Of a DNA stretch of 64,000 nt, positions 25,872 to 35,023 are shown piece after piece. Origin of the DNA: Pontibacter mucosus. GTDB taxonomy: Bacteria; Bacteroidota; Bacteroidia; Cytophagales; Hymenobacteraceae. How positions within the stretch are numbered: the first letter of the stretch is position 1; each line of letters begins with the position of its first letter. The notes beneath the pieces were generated by a model. The model made no database searches, was not told the DNA's origin, and was given only the letters and a program-made list of their open reading frames with translations. Made by a program: the position numbers and the translations under genes. The stretch lies in contig NZ_QBKI01000002.1 of assembly GCF_003054055.1 (NCBI RefSeq), forward strand, positions 434,001 to 498,000, in the 5' to 3' direction.

Positions 25872-27692
25872 TTAGTTTACCGGCTTTTGAGATAGGGGCT
25901 TGGGAGGCGTGAGTGCTTGTGCTGCGGTTTCGGAAGTGGGGGAGGCTTCCACTGAACGCTCACTCCAGTAGCGTAGCAGCTCGTCCTTCCCGAAAATAAA
26001 GCTCACAGAAACCACTGTGGCCACCATGACCACCAACACAGCCGCATAGCGGATGCCGTCGTAGAACCCGTGGCGCGTACGCCAGATAGCATAGCGCAGC
26101 GGCATAAAGAGGGGCTGCAGCAGACGAGCATGCAGCAGGTAGTGTCGCACCCATTCCATGAAGCGCTCCTGCCCAATCACCACGATGCTGCCCAGTATGG
26201 CCACGTTCGTTAGCGTAAAGAGCGCCATCATCTGCACATAGGGGTTGTCGTATAGGTGGCCGTACTCCAACTGGCTGTAGGCGATGGCCCAGAAGCTGGC
26301 AATTATCACCAGGAAGTTGGGCAGGCTCAGCAGGTAATTGTTCTTCGGTTTATCGTCCTTGGGGGTCGGGATGTAGGGTACCTTAACGCGCAGGATGGAG
26401 TAAACGAAGCCCAGCAGAAAAATCCACCAGGTGCCGGTACGCAGGATACCGCCGAAGAGGTGAAAGCCTTTCTCGTTTTTCTCCAGGTACCAGCGCTGCG
26501 CAAACTGCCGGATGCAGATGGAGATGCAGAAGAACGGCGCAAACATCACCACAAATTCCCCCAATGATACATACCACGGAAACTCCACCAGCACCAACGC
26601 CAGCACCGGAATCAGGAAGTCAATCAGGTTGAAGACGCCAAACAGGTAGTAAAGCGGCAAGGTGAAGTAGTGGATTTTCTGACGTGTTGTAAAGTGGCGG
26701 AACAGCTTCGGGTAGACCATAAACAGCAGCTCAAAAGTGCCGCGAGCCCATTTTATCTGCTGCTTGTAGTAAGCCGCCAGAGTACCTGGTACCAGTCCCC
26801 GGCTCAGCATCTTAGGCACATACTTCGATTTCCAGCCCTTGGCGTGCAGTTGCATGGCCGTGTGCATGTCCTCGGCCAGGCCTGCCGCATGCCCGCCAAT
26901 GCTATCCAGCGCCTTGCGGCGGAAGGTACAGTTGGCCCCAATGGCCTGCACCGTGCCGTAGCTGTTCATGCCCATCATCATAGGCCCGTAGAAGCTGTAG
27001 GTTTGCTCGGCCGCCCCGTAGGCTACCAGGCTTTCCTTCTGGTTATAATAGCCCTGCACCACCTGCACAAAGCCAACCTCCGGGTCCTCAAAGTAGGGCA
27101 ATACCTCGTCCAGAAACTCCGGCTCGGGTATATGGTCGGGGTCCAGGATAAGGCAGATGTCGCCGGTGGCTTGCTTCAGGGCGTTGTTGATGTTGCCGGC
27201 CTTGGCGTTGATTTTTTCGGTGCGGGTAACGTGCACCACGCCCAGCCGCGCGCACTCCGCTTTCAGTACCGGGTCGTTGCCTTCGTCGCAGAGGTAGGTG
27301 GTATGGGGGTAGCGGATATTCTGTATCGCCTCCAGCGTGTTGATGACCATGCTGTGCGGCTCGCCGGGGCAGTAGGTGGTCAGGATGTCTACTGTGTACT
27401 TGGTGCGCAGCTCGGGTTTCTCGGGTATGCTGACGGCGTAGTAGTGGTACCACTCGTGCAGCGTGCGCAGCAGTTTAAAGGTCAGTGCGGTGGTCAGGAG
27501 CCAGTACAGCGGTTCGTAGCCGATGTGGTCCTCATCAATAAACCAGTACAGAAAGAGCGCCATCGTGAGCAGGCCCATCCATATCATGAAGCGGATGGTG
27601 CGCACGTCGCGCCGAAGCTGTGCCTGTTCCGGGTTGTTTTCCTGTATTTCAGTATAAGTAGTTGTATGTGAAGCGGAGAAAAAGTGTCGCAT
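25872..27692 (-). CDS. Cellulose-synthase-like family 2 glycosyltransferase
   Basis: Membrane-embedded processive glycosyltransferase of the BcsA type, 606 aa. Two N-terminal helices (about 35-75), a GT-A domain, then six or more C-terminal helices. Substrate and metal residues follow the D,D,D,QxxRW pattern: Asp136 in CDEGND, Asp184/Asp186 in DPDH, Asp275 in AED, and QQIKW (311-315), which carries Lys instead of the usual Arg. No PilZ domain is visible. It should polymerise and export a beta-linked glucan or similar chain. The neighbouring divergent glycosidase lipoprotein fits a polysaccharide locus. Product identity unknown. Confidence 0.9.
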   Translation of the reverse strand: MRHFFSASHTTTYTEIQENNPEQAQLRRDVRTIRFMIWMGLLTMALFLYWFIDEDHIGYEPLYWLLTTALTFKLLRTLHEWYHYYAVSIPEKPELRTKYTVDILTTYCPGEPHSMVINTLEAIQNIRYPHTTYLCDEGNDPVLKAECARLGVVHVTRTEKINAKAGNINNALKQATGDICLILDPDHIPEPEFLDEVLPYFEDPEVGFVQVVQGYYNQKESLVAYGAAEQTYSFYGPMMMGMNSYGTVQAIGANCTFRRKALDSIGGHAAGLAEDMHTAMQLHAKGWKSKYVPKMLSRGLVPGTLAAYYKQQIKWARGTFELLFMVYPKLFRHFTTRQKIHYFTLPLYYLFGVFNLIDFLIPVLALVLVEFPWYVSLGEFVVMFAPFFCISICIRQFAQRWYLEKNEKGFHLFGGILRTGTWWIFLLGFVYSILRVKVPYIPTPKDDKPKNNYLLSLPNFLVIIASFWAIAYSQLEYGHLYDNPYVQMMALFTLTNVAILGSIVVIGQERFMEWVRHYLLHARLLQPLFMPLRYAIWRTRHGFYDGIRYAAVLVVMVATVVSVSFIFGKDELLRYWSERSVEASPTSETAAQALTPPKPLSQKPVN

Positions 27693-27880
27693 GAGGTACC
27701 TCTGCTTTAGGATGTAAAGGTGAAGTTGGGTAAGCGCATCGGTGTGGAAAGTACTTTTTAAGGATGCTTATATAGTATTAATTGCGTTTTATCAAGCTCC
27801 TTATACTTGAAACAAGCAGAAATGTTCTGCGTAAACCCCAGCGTTTGGATTGAAAAAATCTTCCATTCCGCCACACCACT

Positions 27881-29224
27881 ATGTTTCACTCTTCGCTTAT
27901 GCGGCTCCTGCCCAATATTGTATTATACCTCATGTTAAGCCAGCTGCTCTTTGCCTGCAGCACCTCCCCAGACCTTGCCGAGAAGTATAAACCCAAGGGC
28001 AGAAAGGTGGAAGTGGTAAAGAAAGGAGAGACCTTTGTGCTGATGCGGGACGGAGAGCCCTATTTTATCAAAGGCGCTGCCGGCTACGAATATTTTGGCC
28101 GCCTGAGCAAGTATGGCGGCAATTCGGTGCGGGTGTGGCACACGGATAATGCCCAGCAGGTGCTCGACTCAGCCCACGCCCACGGGCTTACCGTTACCCT
28201 CGGCCTCTGGATGGCCCGCGAGCGCGAGGGCTTTAACTACTACGATAAAAAGCTGGTAGCCCAGCAGCGGGAGGAGCTGCGCGAGGTAGTACTCAAGTAT
28301 AAAGACCATCCGGCCCTGCTGATGTGGGGCATCGGGAACGAGCTCTATGCTGATGGCTCCAACGTGAAAGTATGGGACGCTGTGAACGGGATTGCCGAAA
28401 TGATCCACGAAGTTGATCCCGACCATCCCACCACCACGACCATCATGAACGTGCCCCACAAGGTCGTAAACCTGATTGTCAAGCGAGCGCCGGCGCTGGA
28501 TATCCTTTCCATCAACTCGTTCGGGGCCATGCACAACCTGCCTGGGGAACTGGCCAAAACCGACTGGAAAGGCCCTTATGTGGTTTCAGAGTTCGGTGCG
28601 CGCGGCTACTGGGAGTCCTATTATACCTGGTGGATGGCCCCCATCGAGCAGACAAGCTCGGAGAAGGCTGAGTTTGCCCGCCACCGCTACGAGCAGTCGG
28701 TGCTGGCAGACACCAGCCGCTGCCTGGGCTCCTATGTGTTTTTGTGGGGCAACAAGCAGGAAACTACACCCACCTGGTTTAGCCTGATAAACGAGCAGGG
28801 CGAGGAAACGGCTCTGGTGCACGAAATGCGCCAGCTCTGGGGCGATACTACTACCTCCACGCTGAACAAACCGCCCTACATTGCTTACCTTACCTTGGAT
28901 GAGAAGTTCGCCTTTGACCAGATCTACCTGAGGCCTGGCCAAACATTCGAGGGAGCCGCCTTTTCCTATGACCCTGAGCAGGACTCGCTGCAGGTAGAGT
29001 GGGAGGTGCTGCCCGAGTCGGAGGTGCAGGATGGCAATGCCGACAAGCAGGAAAAGCCCGCGCCGGTGGCCGACATGCTGGTGCGGCAGGAGGGTACCAA
29101 AGTATGGCTGCACACCCCGCAGAAAGAGGGCGCTTACCGGCTATACTTATACCTGCGCGACGGGCAGAACAACCTGTCCACCGCCAACATTCCCTTCTAC
29201 GTGACGAACAAGCCACTTAAATAA
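27881..29224 (+). CDS. Lipoprotein glycosidase with GH2-like TIM barrel
   Basis: Secreted lipoprotein, 447 aa, with signal peptide and lipobox LLFAC (Cys26). The catalytic barrel (about 45-320) resembles the GH2/GH5 clan: acid/base Glu154 in WGIGNELY and nucleophile Glu237 in VVSEFGARG. The C-terminal 110 residues form a beta-sandwich-like domain. It starts 188 bases from, and divergently to, the cellulose-synthase-like gene, so it may trim or release that polymer at the cell surface. Substrate is inference only; length is too short for a full beta-galactosidase. Confidence 0.87.
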   Translation: MFHSSLMRLLPNIVLYLMLSQLLFACSTSPDLAEKYKPKGRKVEVVKKGETFVLMRDGEPYFIKGAAGYEYFGRLSKYGGNSVRVWHTDNAQQVLDSAHAHGLTVTLGLWMAREREGFNYYDKKLVAQQREELREVVLKYKDHPALLMWGIGNELYADGSNVKVWDAVNGIAEMIHEVDPDHPTTTTIMNVPHKVVNLIVKRAPALDILSINSFGAMHNLPGELAKTDWKGPYVVSEFGARGYWESYYTWWMAPIEQTSSEKAEFARHRYEQSVLADTSRCLGSYVFLWGNKQETTPTWFSLINEQGEETALVHEMRQLWGDTTTSTLNKPPYIAYLTLDEKFAFDQIYLRPGQTFEGAAFSYDPEQDSLQVEWEVLPESEVQDGNADKQEKPAPVADMLVRQEGTKVWLHTPQKEGAYRLYLYLRDGQNNLSTANIPFYVTNKPLK

Positions 29225-29470
29225 TTTATACTTGTTATAGTACAATAAATGCTTTTGCTATACTTTGGATTAGCGCGTCACAGGGCACCATACTGATAAT
29301 TTGTTCAAAAGCAGGCAACAAACCGTCCGCTAAGATAGTACAACATCTCTACGCTGCTTTGGTGTGCAAACCGCAGAGAGCTGCTCCCAAAGCAGTACCC
29401 TACCATGGCCAGCCGCAGCCCGCACCGACGGCTGCCAGTATCCACCAACAACAAGACATAAAGACCTATA

Positions 29471-30226
29471 ATGGCTAAAGTAATAGAACTACAAGAGGGG
29501 ATTCATCGCCAGGATGCGCATGAGTTCTACCGCGAGGCCCTGAGCATCATGACCGAGAGCAACATCGACTTTATGGTGGGCGGGGGCTTTGCCCTGCGCC
29601 TCTATACCGATATCATGCGCGACACGAAGGACCTGGACGTGTTTTGCAAGGGCAGCGACACGCCCGCGCTGCTCAAGGCTTTCAAGGAAAACGGCTTTGA
29701 AACCGAACTGACGGACGTGCGCTGGCTGGCCAAGGCCATCCGGGGCGACCACTTCATGGACATCATCTTCAACAACCCCGGCAACCACTGCGCCGTGGAC
29801 GACAGCTGGTTTGAACGCGCCACCCAAAGCGAACTGCTGGGCATTAAGGTAAAGGTGATCCCCGCCGAAACCCTTATCTGGTCGAAGCTGTACGTACAGA
29901 ACAGGGAGCGTTACGACGGGGCCGACATCAACCACATTATCCTGCGCTACGGCGACCGCCTGGACTGGAAATGGCTGTGGCAGCACATGGAAACGCACTG
30001 GCAGCTGCTGCTGGCGCAGTTCCTCTCGTTCCAGTTCGTGTATCCGTCGGAGCGGGACCTGATACCCAAGTGGCTGGTGGATGATTTGTTTAAGCGCGCC
30101 AAGGACGAGCTGGAGATGCCGGCGCCGAAGGAGAAAATCTGCCGCGGACCGCTCATCGATCAGACACAGTATAAAATCGACATCACGGAATGGGACTTTA
30201 AGGTAGTTACCATCAGATCTGTTTAG
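29471..30226 (+). CDS. Nucleotidyltransferase-fold protein
   Basis: Protein of 251 aa with a minimal nucleotidyltransferase core: glycine motif MVGGGFALRLY (Gly37-Gly39) followed by the metal-binding pair Asp54 and Asp56 in RDTKDLDVF, and a later TLIWSKLYVQNRERYDGADI segment seen in AbiEii/AadB-like proteins. No antitoxin or kinase-like partner is next to it; instead a metallophosphoesterase gene starts 7 bases after its stop, so the two form one operon. It may nucleotidylate a protein or RNA, with the phosphoesterase reversing it. Substrate unknown. Confidence 0.85.
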   Translation: MAKVIELQEGIHRQDAHEFYREALSIMTESNIDFMVGGGFALRLYTDIMRDTKDLDVFCKGSDTPALLKAFKENGFETELTDVRWLAKAIRGDHFMDIIFNNPGNHCAVDDSWFERATQSELLGIKVKVIPAETLIWSKLYVQNRERYDGADINHIILRYGDRLDWKWLWQHMETHWQLLLAQFLSFQFVYPSERDLIPKWLVDDLFKRAKDELEMPAPKEKICRGPLIDQTQYKIDITEWDFKVVTIRSV

Positions 30227-30232
30227 TAAGGC

Positions 30233-30976
30233 ATGGCTACAAAAAAAGAGAAAAAGACCAGGATTGCGGCAGTAGGGGATATACATGTGCGGGAGACGGA
30301 CCGCGGAAAATGGGAGGAGTTTTTCAGAAAGGCCTCGGAGGAGGCGGATGTGCTGCTGCTCTGCGGCGACCTGACTGACACCGGCCGCACCGCCGAGGCG
30401 GAGGTGCTGGCCCAGGAAATGAAAGTATGCACCATCCCGGTAGTGGCGGTGCTGGGCAACCACGACTATGAGCGCGACAACCAGAAAAGTATCCGGAAAG
30501 CTTTGTTGCGGGATAATGTGTATATCCTGGATGGTGACAGCATCGTGATCGGGGATGTGGGCTTTGCCGGGGTGAAGGGCTTTGGCGGCGGTTTTGACAG
30601 AGGCATGCTGGGTATGTTCGGCGAGCCTATGATAAAAAGCTTTGTGCAGGAGGCGGTGGATGAGGCCCTGAAACTGGACGGTGCCCTGGCCCGCCTCGAG
30701 AACGATCACGTCGATATAAAGAAGATCGCTGTGCTGCACTATGCTCCAATTAAGGCCACAGTAGTAGGAGAGCCCGAGCAGATTTTCCCGTTCCTGGGCT
30801 CCTCGCGTCTGGCCGAGCCAATTAACCGGCGGGGGGTTATCGCAGCCTTTCACGGGCATGCGCACATCGGCACGCTGGAGGGAGAGACATCCAAAGGAGT
30901 GAAAGTCTTTAATGTATCCAGGCCTATACTTCAGCAAGAGGGCTACGACCCTACGTACTATATTTTTGAAGTATAA
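30233..30976 (+). CDS. Calcineurin-like metallophosphoesterase
   Basis: Cytosolic metal-dependent phosphoesterase, 247 aa. Metal ligands are in order: Asp16 and His18 in GDIH, Asp46 in GDLTD, Asn76/His77 in GNHD, His169 in LHYAP, and His207/His209 in HGHAH. The domain fills the whole protein, so it is a stand-alone enzyme. Co-transcribed with the nucleotidyltransferase-fold gene. The substrate could be a phosphodiester, a nucleotide or a nucleotidylated partner. AAGTATA words cluster right after the stop (30970-31020), including an inverted pair. Confidence 0.92.
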   Translation: MATKKEKKTRIAAVGDIHVRETDRGKWEEFFRKASEEADVLLLCGDLTDTGRTAEAEVLAQEMKVCTIPVVAVLGNHDYERDNQKSIRKALLRDNVYILDGDSIVIGDVGFAGVKGFGGGFDRGMLGMFGEPMIKSFVQEAVDEALKLDGALARLENDHVDIKKIAVLHYAPIKATVVGEPEQIFPFLGSSRLAEPINRRGVIAAFHGHAHIGTLEGETSKGVKVFNVSRPILQQEGYDPTYYIFEV

Positions 30977-31414
30977 ACCCTGAGGCTAAAGTATAAACCA
31001 AGTATAAATCTATACTTCAGGAGAATAGAAAGGGAGCCTTTCTCTCGCTCGCCTCCGGCGAGTGTGGGTTATACAGCGGCCTCTGGCCGCTGTTATCCTT
31101 TTACCTGGGCCGTTACATGCTGCAAAGCCCTATTTTATGGCGCGAGCGTCCACGCTCGTGAGCGGTTATAATTGGGCCTCCGGCCCAGTCGGATTACAAA
31201 TCCGACCTCATAAAAAGGCACGGGTTACAAACCCGCGCCAGCAAATGGAGGATGAGGCTCATGTGGCGGGACGCCACTATAATACCTCACACTCGCCAGA
31301 GGCGAGCGAGGGAGAGCCAAAGTATAAAATCAAAGTATAAACTATACTTTAAAAACAGAAAAGGGAGCTGCAGATTATACTTGCAGCTCCCTTTTCTGTT
31401 GAAGGCATCCGGTT
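30977..31414. repeat. Gap with nested hairpin element E
   Basis: 31042-31073 and 31278-31314 are imperfect inverted terminal repeats, and each one itself contains a hairpin (CTCGCCTCCGGCGAG, CTCGCCAGAGGCGAG). Between them lie AGCGGCCTCTGGCCGCT, GCGAGCGTCCACGCTCG, TGGGCCTCCGGCCCA, TCGGATTACAAATCCGA, ACGGGTTACAAACCCG and GTGGCGGGACGCCAC. The block 31137-31243 recurs with few changes at 62976-63084 between nuoM and nuoN. No gene. Confidence 0.85.
31354..31400. terminator. Strong 19-bp terminator hairpin
   Basis: Perfect 19-bp stem (31354-31372 with 31382-31400, starting AACAGAAAAGGGAGC), loop 31373-31381 containing TATACT. It lies 14 bases past the stop of the acyl-carrier-like gene, with T-runs on either strand, so it can end convergent transcripts. 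Confidence 0.88.
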
Positions 31415-31675
31415 TTAGCTTGCCTGTTTCAGGGTTTGGGTGGATACGTAGTTCACGAAGTCGTCTAACGTATAAACCGGCACCTCGTCAGGTATCGTCA
31501 ACTGGTAGGTTTTCTCCACCTGCAGAATGATATCCACCACGTCGATAATATCAAGGCCAAGGCTGGTCAGGTCGCGGACCTGCAGCAGGCGGTTAGGGTT
31601 AATGTTTGTAACCGATGTGATGATGTTCACCACCTCGTTCTGAATTGCCTGGGTGTTAAGACTAACATTGTTCAT
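31415..31675 (-). CDS. Acyl-carrier-protein-like protein lacking the phosphopantetheine serine
   Basis: Protein of 86 aa with an ACP four-helix pattern. The segment LTSLGLDIIDVVDIILQVE aligns with the ACP LGLDSLDVVEL motif, but the serine that carries 4'-phosphopantetheine is replaced by Ile43 (DII instead of DSL). The codon is unambiguous. Helix III (IPDEVPVYTLDDFVNYV) is well conserved. It is encoded 125 bases after the HAE1 pump gene on the same strand. Without the serine it cannot be a normal carrier; a structural or regulatory partner role is possible. Confidence 0.82.
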   Translation of the reverse strand: MNNVSLNTQAIQNEVVNIITSVTNINPNRLLQVRDLTSLGLDIIDVVDIILQVEKTYQLTIPDEVPVYTLDDFVNYVSTQTLKQAS

Positions 31676-31800
31676 GGCATAAGGGTAAATCAGGTAAAAT
31701 TGATTTTCAGAAACTGTTCTGGCTAAGGTAAATTTCCGGGAGCCAGCAGCCCCCGGAAATCATTACTAAACAGTCATTATGGGTATTACAGAAAATTATT

Positions 31801-34800
31801 TTAGTGCGCGAACTCGTGCGCCATCTTCTTCTCTTCCAGCGACTTTGTTTCGTGCTCCAGCTCTTCCATTGATTTCTCTTCCAGCTCGATAACGGTTTTC
31901 TTATCCAGCCCGAACTTGGCCAGGATGCGGTCAAAGCCATAGTAGATGATCGGCACCACAATCATGGTCAGGAACATCGAAGAACTCAGACCACCAATCA
32001 GGGCCCAGCCCAGGCCGTTCTTCACAGCACCCACAGAGCCACCTGCCAGCGCAATCGGCAACATACCAATCACCATCGCCAGCGTCGTCATCAGGATAGG
32101 GCGGAATCGGATTCGAACGGCTTCAATCAAGGCCTCCTTCACCGGCACGCCTTCCGCTTTCAGGTTGTTGGTAAAGTCCACCACCATAATCGCGTTCTTG
32201 GCTACCAGACCAATCATCATGATAATACCAAGTATGGAGAAGATGCTTAGCGACTGGGCTGCCAGCGCCAGGGCCAGCAAGGCACCGATAATCGCCAGCG
32301 GAATAGAGAACAGTACCACCAGTGGGTACACGTAAGAGTCGTACAGCGCCACCATGATCAGGTACACGAAGATGATGGAGGCCATCAGCGCGATACCCAG
32401 CGTACCGAAGCCCTCGCTCTGGTTCTTCAGATCACCGCCAAACTCAACTGTGATGCCGCCCGGCATGTCCACCTCAGCCATCTTGGCCTGAATATCGGCA
32501 CCGATGGAACCGGACGGACGGCCGATGACCTGAGAAGTCACGGTTACGGAGGTCACACGGTTGTAACGCTCCAACTGCGACGGACCTGTAGACTGCTTGA
32601 TGTCAGCAAACTGTGCCAGGCGCACCAGTTGGCCCTGGTTGTTCACAAAAGACAGGTTGCCGATGTCAGTTACGCTGCGGCGGTCGAACTCATCCAGGCG
32701 GATGTTGATATCGTAGTCCTCGGTGCCGGAGCGGAAGGTAATGTCGGAGTTACCGCTGAAGGCCAGCTGCATACTCGCGCCCACGTTCTCCAGCGACAGG
32801 CCAACGCTGGCCATCTTGTCACGGTCCACTACTACCTCAATCTCAGGGTTACCACCCTCCACCGAAGTTTCCACGTCCACGGTACCTTCCACGTTTTCTG
32901 TGATATCCACCACTTTCTGCGAGAAAGCCATGACAGAGTCCAGGTTAGAGCCGGAAACGATGATCTGAATTGGCGCCTGTGCGCTACCTACCAGGCCTAC
33001 CGGGGTCGGTGTCACTTCCACGTCCGGAATTCGGCTCTCAATGTCAGCTTTTGCCTGGCGACCGAACTGGTTGGTGCTGAAGCTACGCTCCTTCACGTCT
33101 ACCAGCGTTACCGACACCTCGGCTTTATAAGCTGTGTTCTGGCCTTCCTGGGCTGTAGAAGTGGTACCTACTGTGGTAAATACTTTCTCTACCTCCGGGA
33201 TAGCCAGCAGGTATTCTTCTACCTGTTGTGTGGCAAAGTTGGTTTGCTCTACAGTGGCATTCTTGGGCAGCTCCAGCATCAGGCTCACCTCACCACGGTC
33301 ACCGGATGGCACGAACTCCGAACCGATGAAGCCATACTTAGGCAGCATGAACGAGGCCACCAGCATCAGCATCGTGACGCCAAGCGTGATGAACTTATGG
33401 TTGAAAGCCCATTGCAGCGCAGCGGTAAAACCATCGATGATTCTGTCCAGCAGGCGCTCGAAGGCAAGTATAAACCTGCCGAAAATGTTTGTGCCCGAGA
33501 TATGCTCCAGGCGCGAGAAACGGCTGGCCAGCAACGGAATCAGCGTAAAGGCCACGAACAGGGAGATCATGGTTGCTACCGCTACTACCACGGCAAACTG
33601 ACGCAGGATGTCGGACACCAGGCCGGAGGACAGGGCAATCGGGATAAATACCACCGCAATTACGAGGGTGATGGAAGTTACCGTCGCCATGATCTCGCGG
33701 ATACCGTCGTAAGCGGCCTGGGCCGGCTTCTTGCCCATTTCCATGTGGCGGTGAATGTTCTCAATCACCACAATGGCGTCGTCCACCAGGATACCTACCA
33801 CCAGCGAGAGCGCCAGCAGCGACATCAGGTTCAGGGAGTAACCCAGCAGGTACATCACAATAAAGGTTGCCACCAAAGATGCCGGGATAGAAATCATTAC
33901 GATGACGGCGTTGCGCAGCGAGTGCAGGAACAGCAACATCACCACCGCCACCAGTATCACCGCAATAATAAGGTCGTGCATTACCGAGTCGGCAGCCTCC
34001 AGGGTAAAGTCGGAGGAGTCGTTGGCAATGTTAAACTGCAGGCCTTCGGCCGCATAGGTTTGCTCCAGCTTGGCAAGCGCTTCCTTGGTGAGGCGGCTCA
34101 CTTCCACGGCGTTCGCATCAGACTGCTTCTGGATGGTGATACCCACCGAGGACTTCTGGTTGATACGGTTCATTACCTCGATGTCTTTCTGCGTGTCCTG
34201 TACTTCGGCTACGTCAGAGAGGCGCACGATGCCGTTCTGGTCATCGCGCAGCACCAGGTTGCGCAGCTGGTCCAGCGACTGGAACTTACCAGCCAATCGT
34301 ATCTGAGTCTGGCCGCTTTCCTGCTTAATTCTTCCGGTCGGGAAGTCGAGGTTGGAGTTGCCGATTTTCTGCTGCACCTGCAGGATAGACAGGTTGTAGG
34401 CCTCCAGCTTGCTGGCGTTGATGTTTACCTTGATCTCGCGCTCCTGGCCACCGAGTACTTTAATGGCCGCCATACCTGGCACCCTGGACAACTCCGGCTT
34501 AATCTTCTTGTCGATCAGGTCGTAGAACTCAGTCGGGGTCATGTTGGCTGTGGCACCCATCTTAATGATAGGCAGGTCGTCGAAGTCGAACTTGTTCAAC
34601 GTTGGCGCGTCCGCATCCTCCGGCAGCTTGGCCAGAATGGTGTTGATCTTGCGCTGCGCGTCCTGCAGGCTCAGGTCCACGTTGGTGCCCTGGTTCAGCT
34701 GGATGGTGATGATGGAAAAGCTCTCCAGTGAGGTACTCTTCATCTCCTTCACGTTCTCCAGCGAAGACAGCACGTCCTCAATCTCCTTGGTTACGGAGTT

Positions 34801-34980
34801 CTCCACCTCGTTTGGCGAGGCACCGGGGTAAATGGTACTTACGGTAAGCACCGGCGGGCTGAACTTGGGCAGCAGCTCGTAGTTAAGCGATTGGTAGCTG
34901 ACAACCCCCAGCAGGGTGAGGACGGTAAACACCACCACCACCAGGGTTGATCGCTGTATCGATAATTTGGTTATGTTCAT
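31801..34980 (-). CDS. RND efflux permease, HAE1 (AcrB-like) family
   Basis: Inner-membrane proton-driven multidrug pump, 1059 aa, full length. Twelve helices with two large periplasmic loops; proton-relay Asp pair in VGILVDDAIVVIEN and the following HRHMEMGKKPAQAAYDG segment are classical. The cytoplasmic C-terminus is a Glu/Lys-rich coil. It is the last of a regulator-tolC-adaptor-pump set and would export amphiphilic compounds. A 30-base inverted repeat pair lies between it and the adaptor gene. Confidence 0.95.
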   Translation of the reverse strand: MNITKLSIQRSTLVVVVFTVLTLLGVVSYQSLNYELLPKFSPPVLTVSTIYPGASPNEVENSVTKEIEDVLSSLENVKEMKSTSLESFSIITIQLNQGTNVDLSLQDAQRKINTILAKLPEDADAPTLNKFDFDDLPIIKMGATANMTPTEFYDLIDKKIKPELSRVPGMAAIKVLGGQEREIKVNINASKLEAYNLSILQVQQKIGNSNLDFPTGRIKQESGQTQIRLAGKFQSLDQLRNLVLRDDQNGIVRLSDVAEVQDTQKDIEVMNRINQKSSVGITIQKQSDANAVEVSRLTKEALAKLEQTYAAEGLQFNIANDSSDFTLEAADSVMHDLIIAVILVAVVMLLFLHSLRNAVIVMISIPASLVATFIVMYLLGYSLNLMSLLALSLVVGILVDDAIVVIENIHRHMEMGKKPAQAAYDGIREIMATVTSITLVIAVVFIPIALSSGLVSDILRQFAVVVAVATMISLFVAFTLIPLLASRFSRLEHISGTNIFGRFILAFERLLDRIIDGFTAALQWAFNHKFITLGVTMLMLVASFMLPKYGFIGSEFVPSGDRGEVSLMLELPKNATVEQTNFATQQVEEYLLAIPEVEKVFTTVGTTSTAQEGQNTAYKAEVSVTLVDVKERSFSTNQFGRQAKADIESRIPDVEVTPTPVGLVGSAQAPIQIIVSGSNLDSVMAFSQKVVDITENVEGTVDVETSVEGGNPEIEVVVDRDKMASVGLSLENVGASMQLAFSGNSDITFRSGTEDYDINIRLDEFDRRSVTDIGNLSFVNNQGQLVRLAQFADIKQSTGPSQLERYNRVTSVTVTSQVIGRPSGSIGADIQAKMAEVDMPGGITVEFGGDLKNQSEGFGTLGIALMASIIFVYLIMVALYDSYVYPLVVLFSIPLAIIGALLALALAAQSLSIFSILGIIMMIGLVAKNAIMVVDFTNNLKAEGVPVKEALIEAVRIRFRPILMTTLAMVIGMLPIALAGGSVGAVKNGLGWALIGGLSSSMFLTMIVVPIIYYGFDRILAKFGLDKKTVIELEEKSMEELEHETKSLEEKKMAHEFAH

Positions 34981-35023
34981 TTCTAGATAATCTTAAGAAA
35001 GAAATTTTTTAATCTAAGGTGTA

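Noticed and set aside
29489..30937. 482-codon frame on the - strand
   Set aside because: Antisense across both the nucleotidyltransferase and phosphoesterase genes, which have intact family motifs.
32629..34731. 700-codon open frame on the + strand
   Set aside because: It is wholly antisense to the HAE1 pump gene; Gln/His/Val-rich composition and lack of any motif show a shadow frame.
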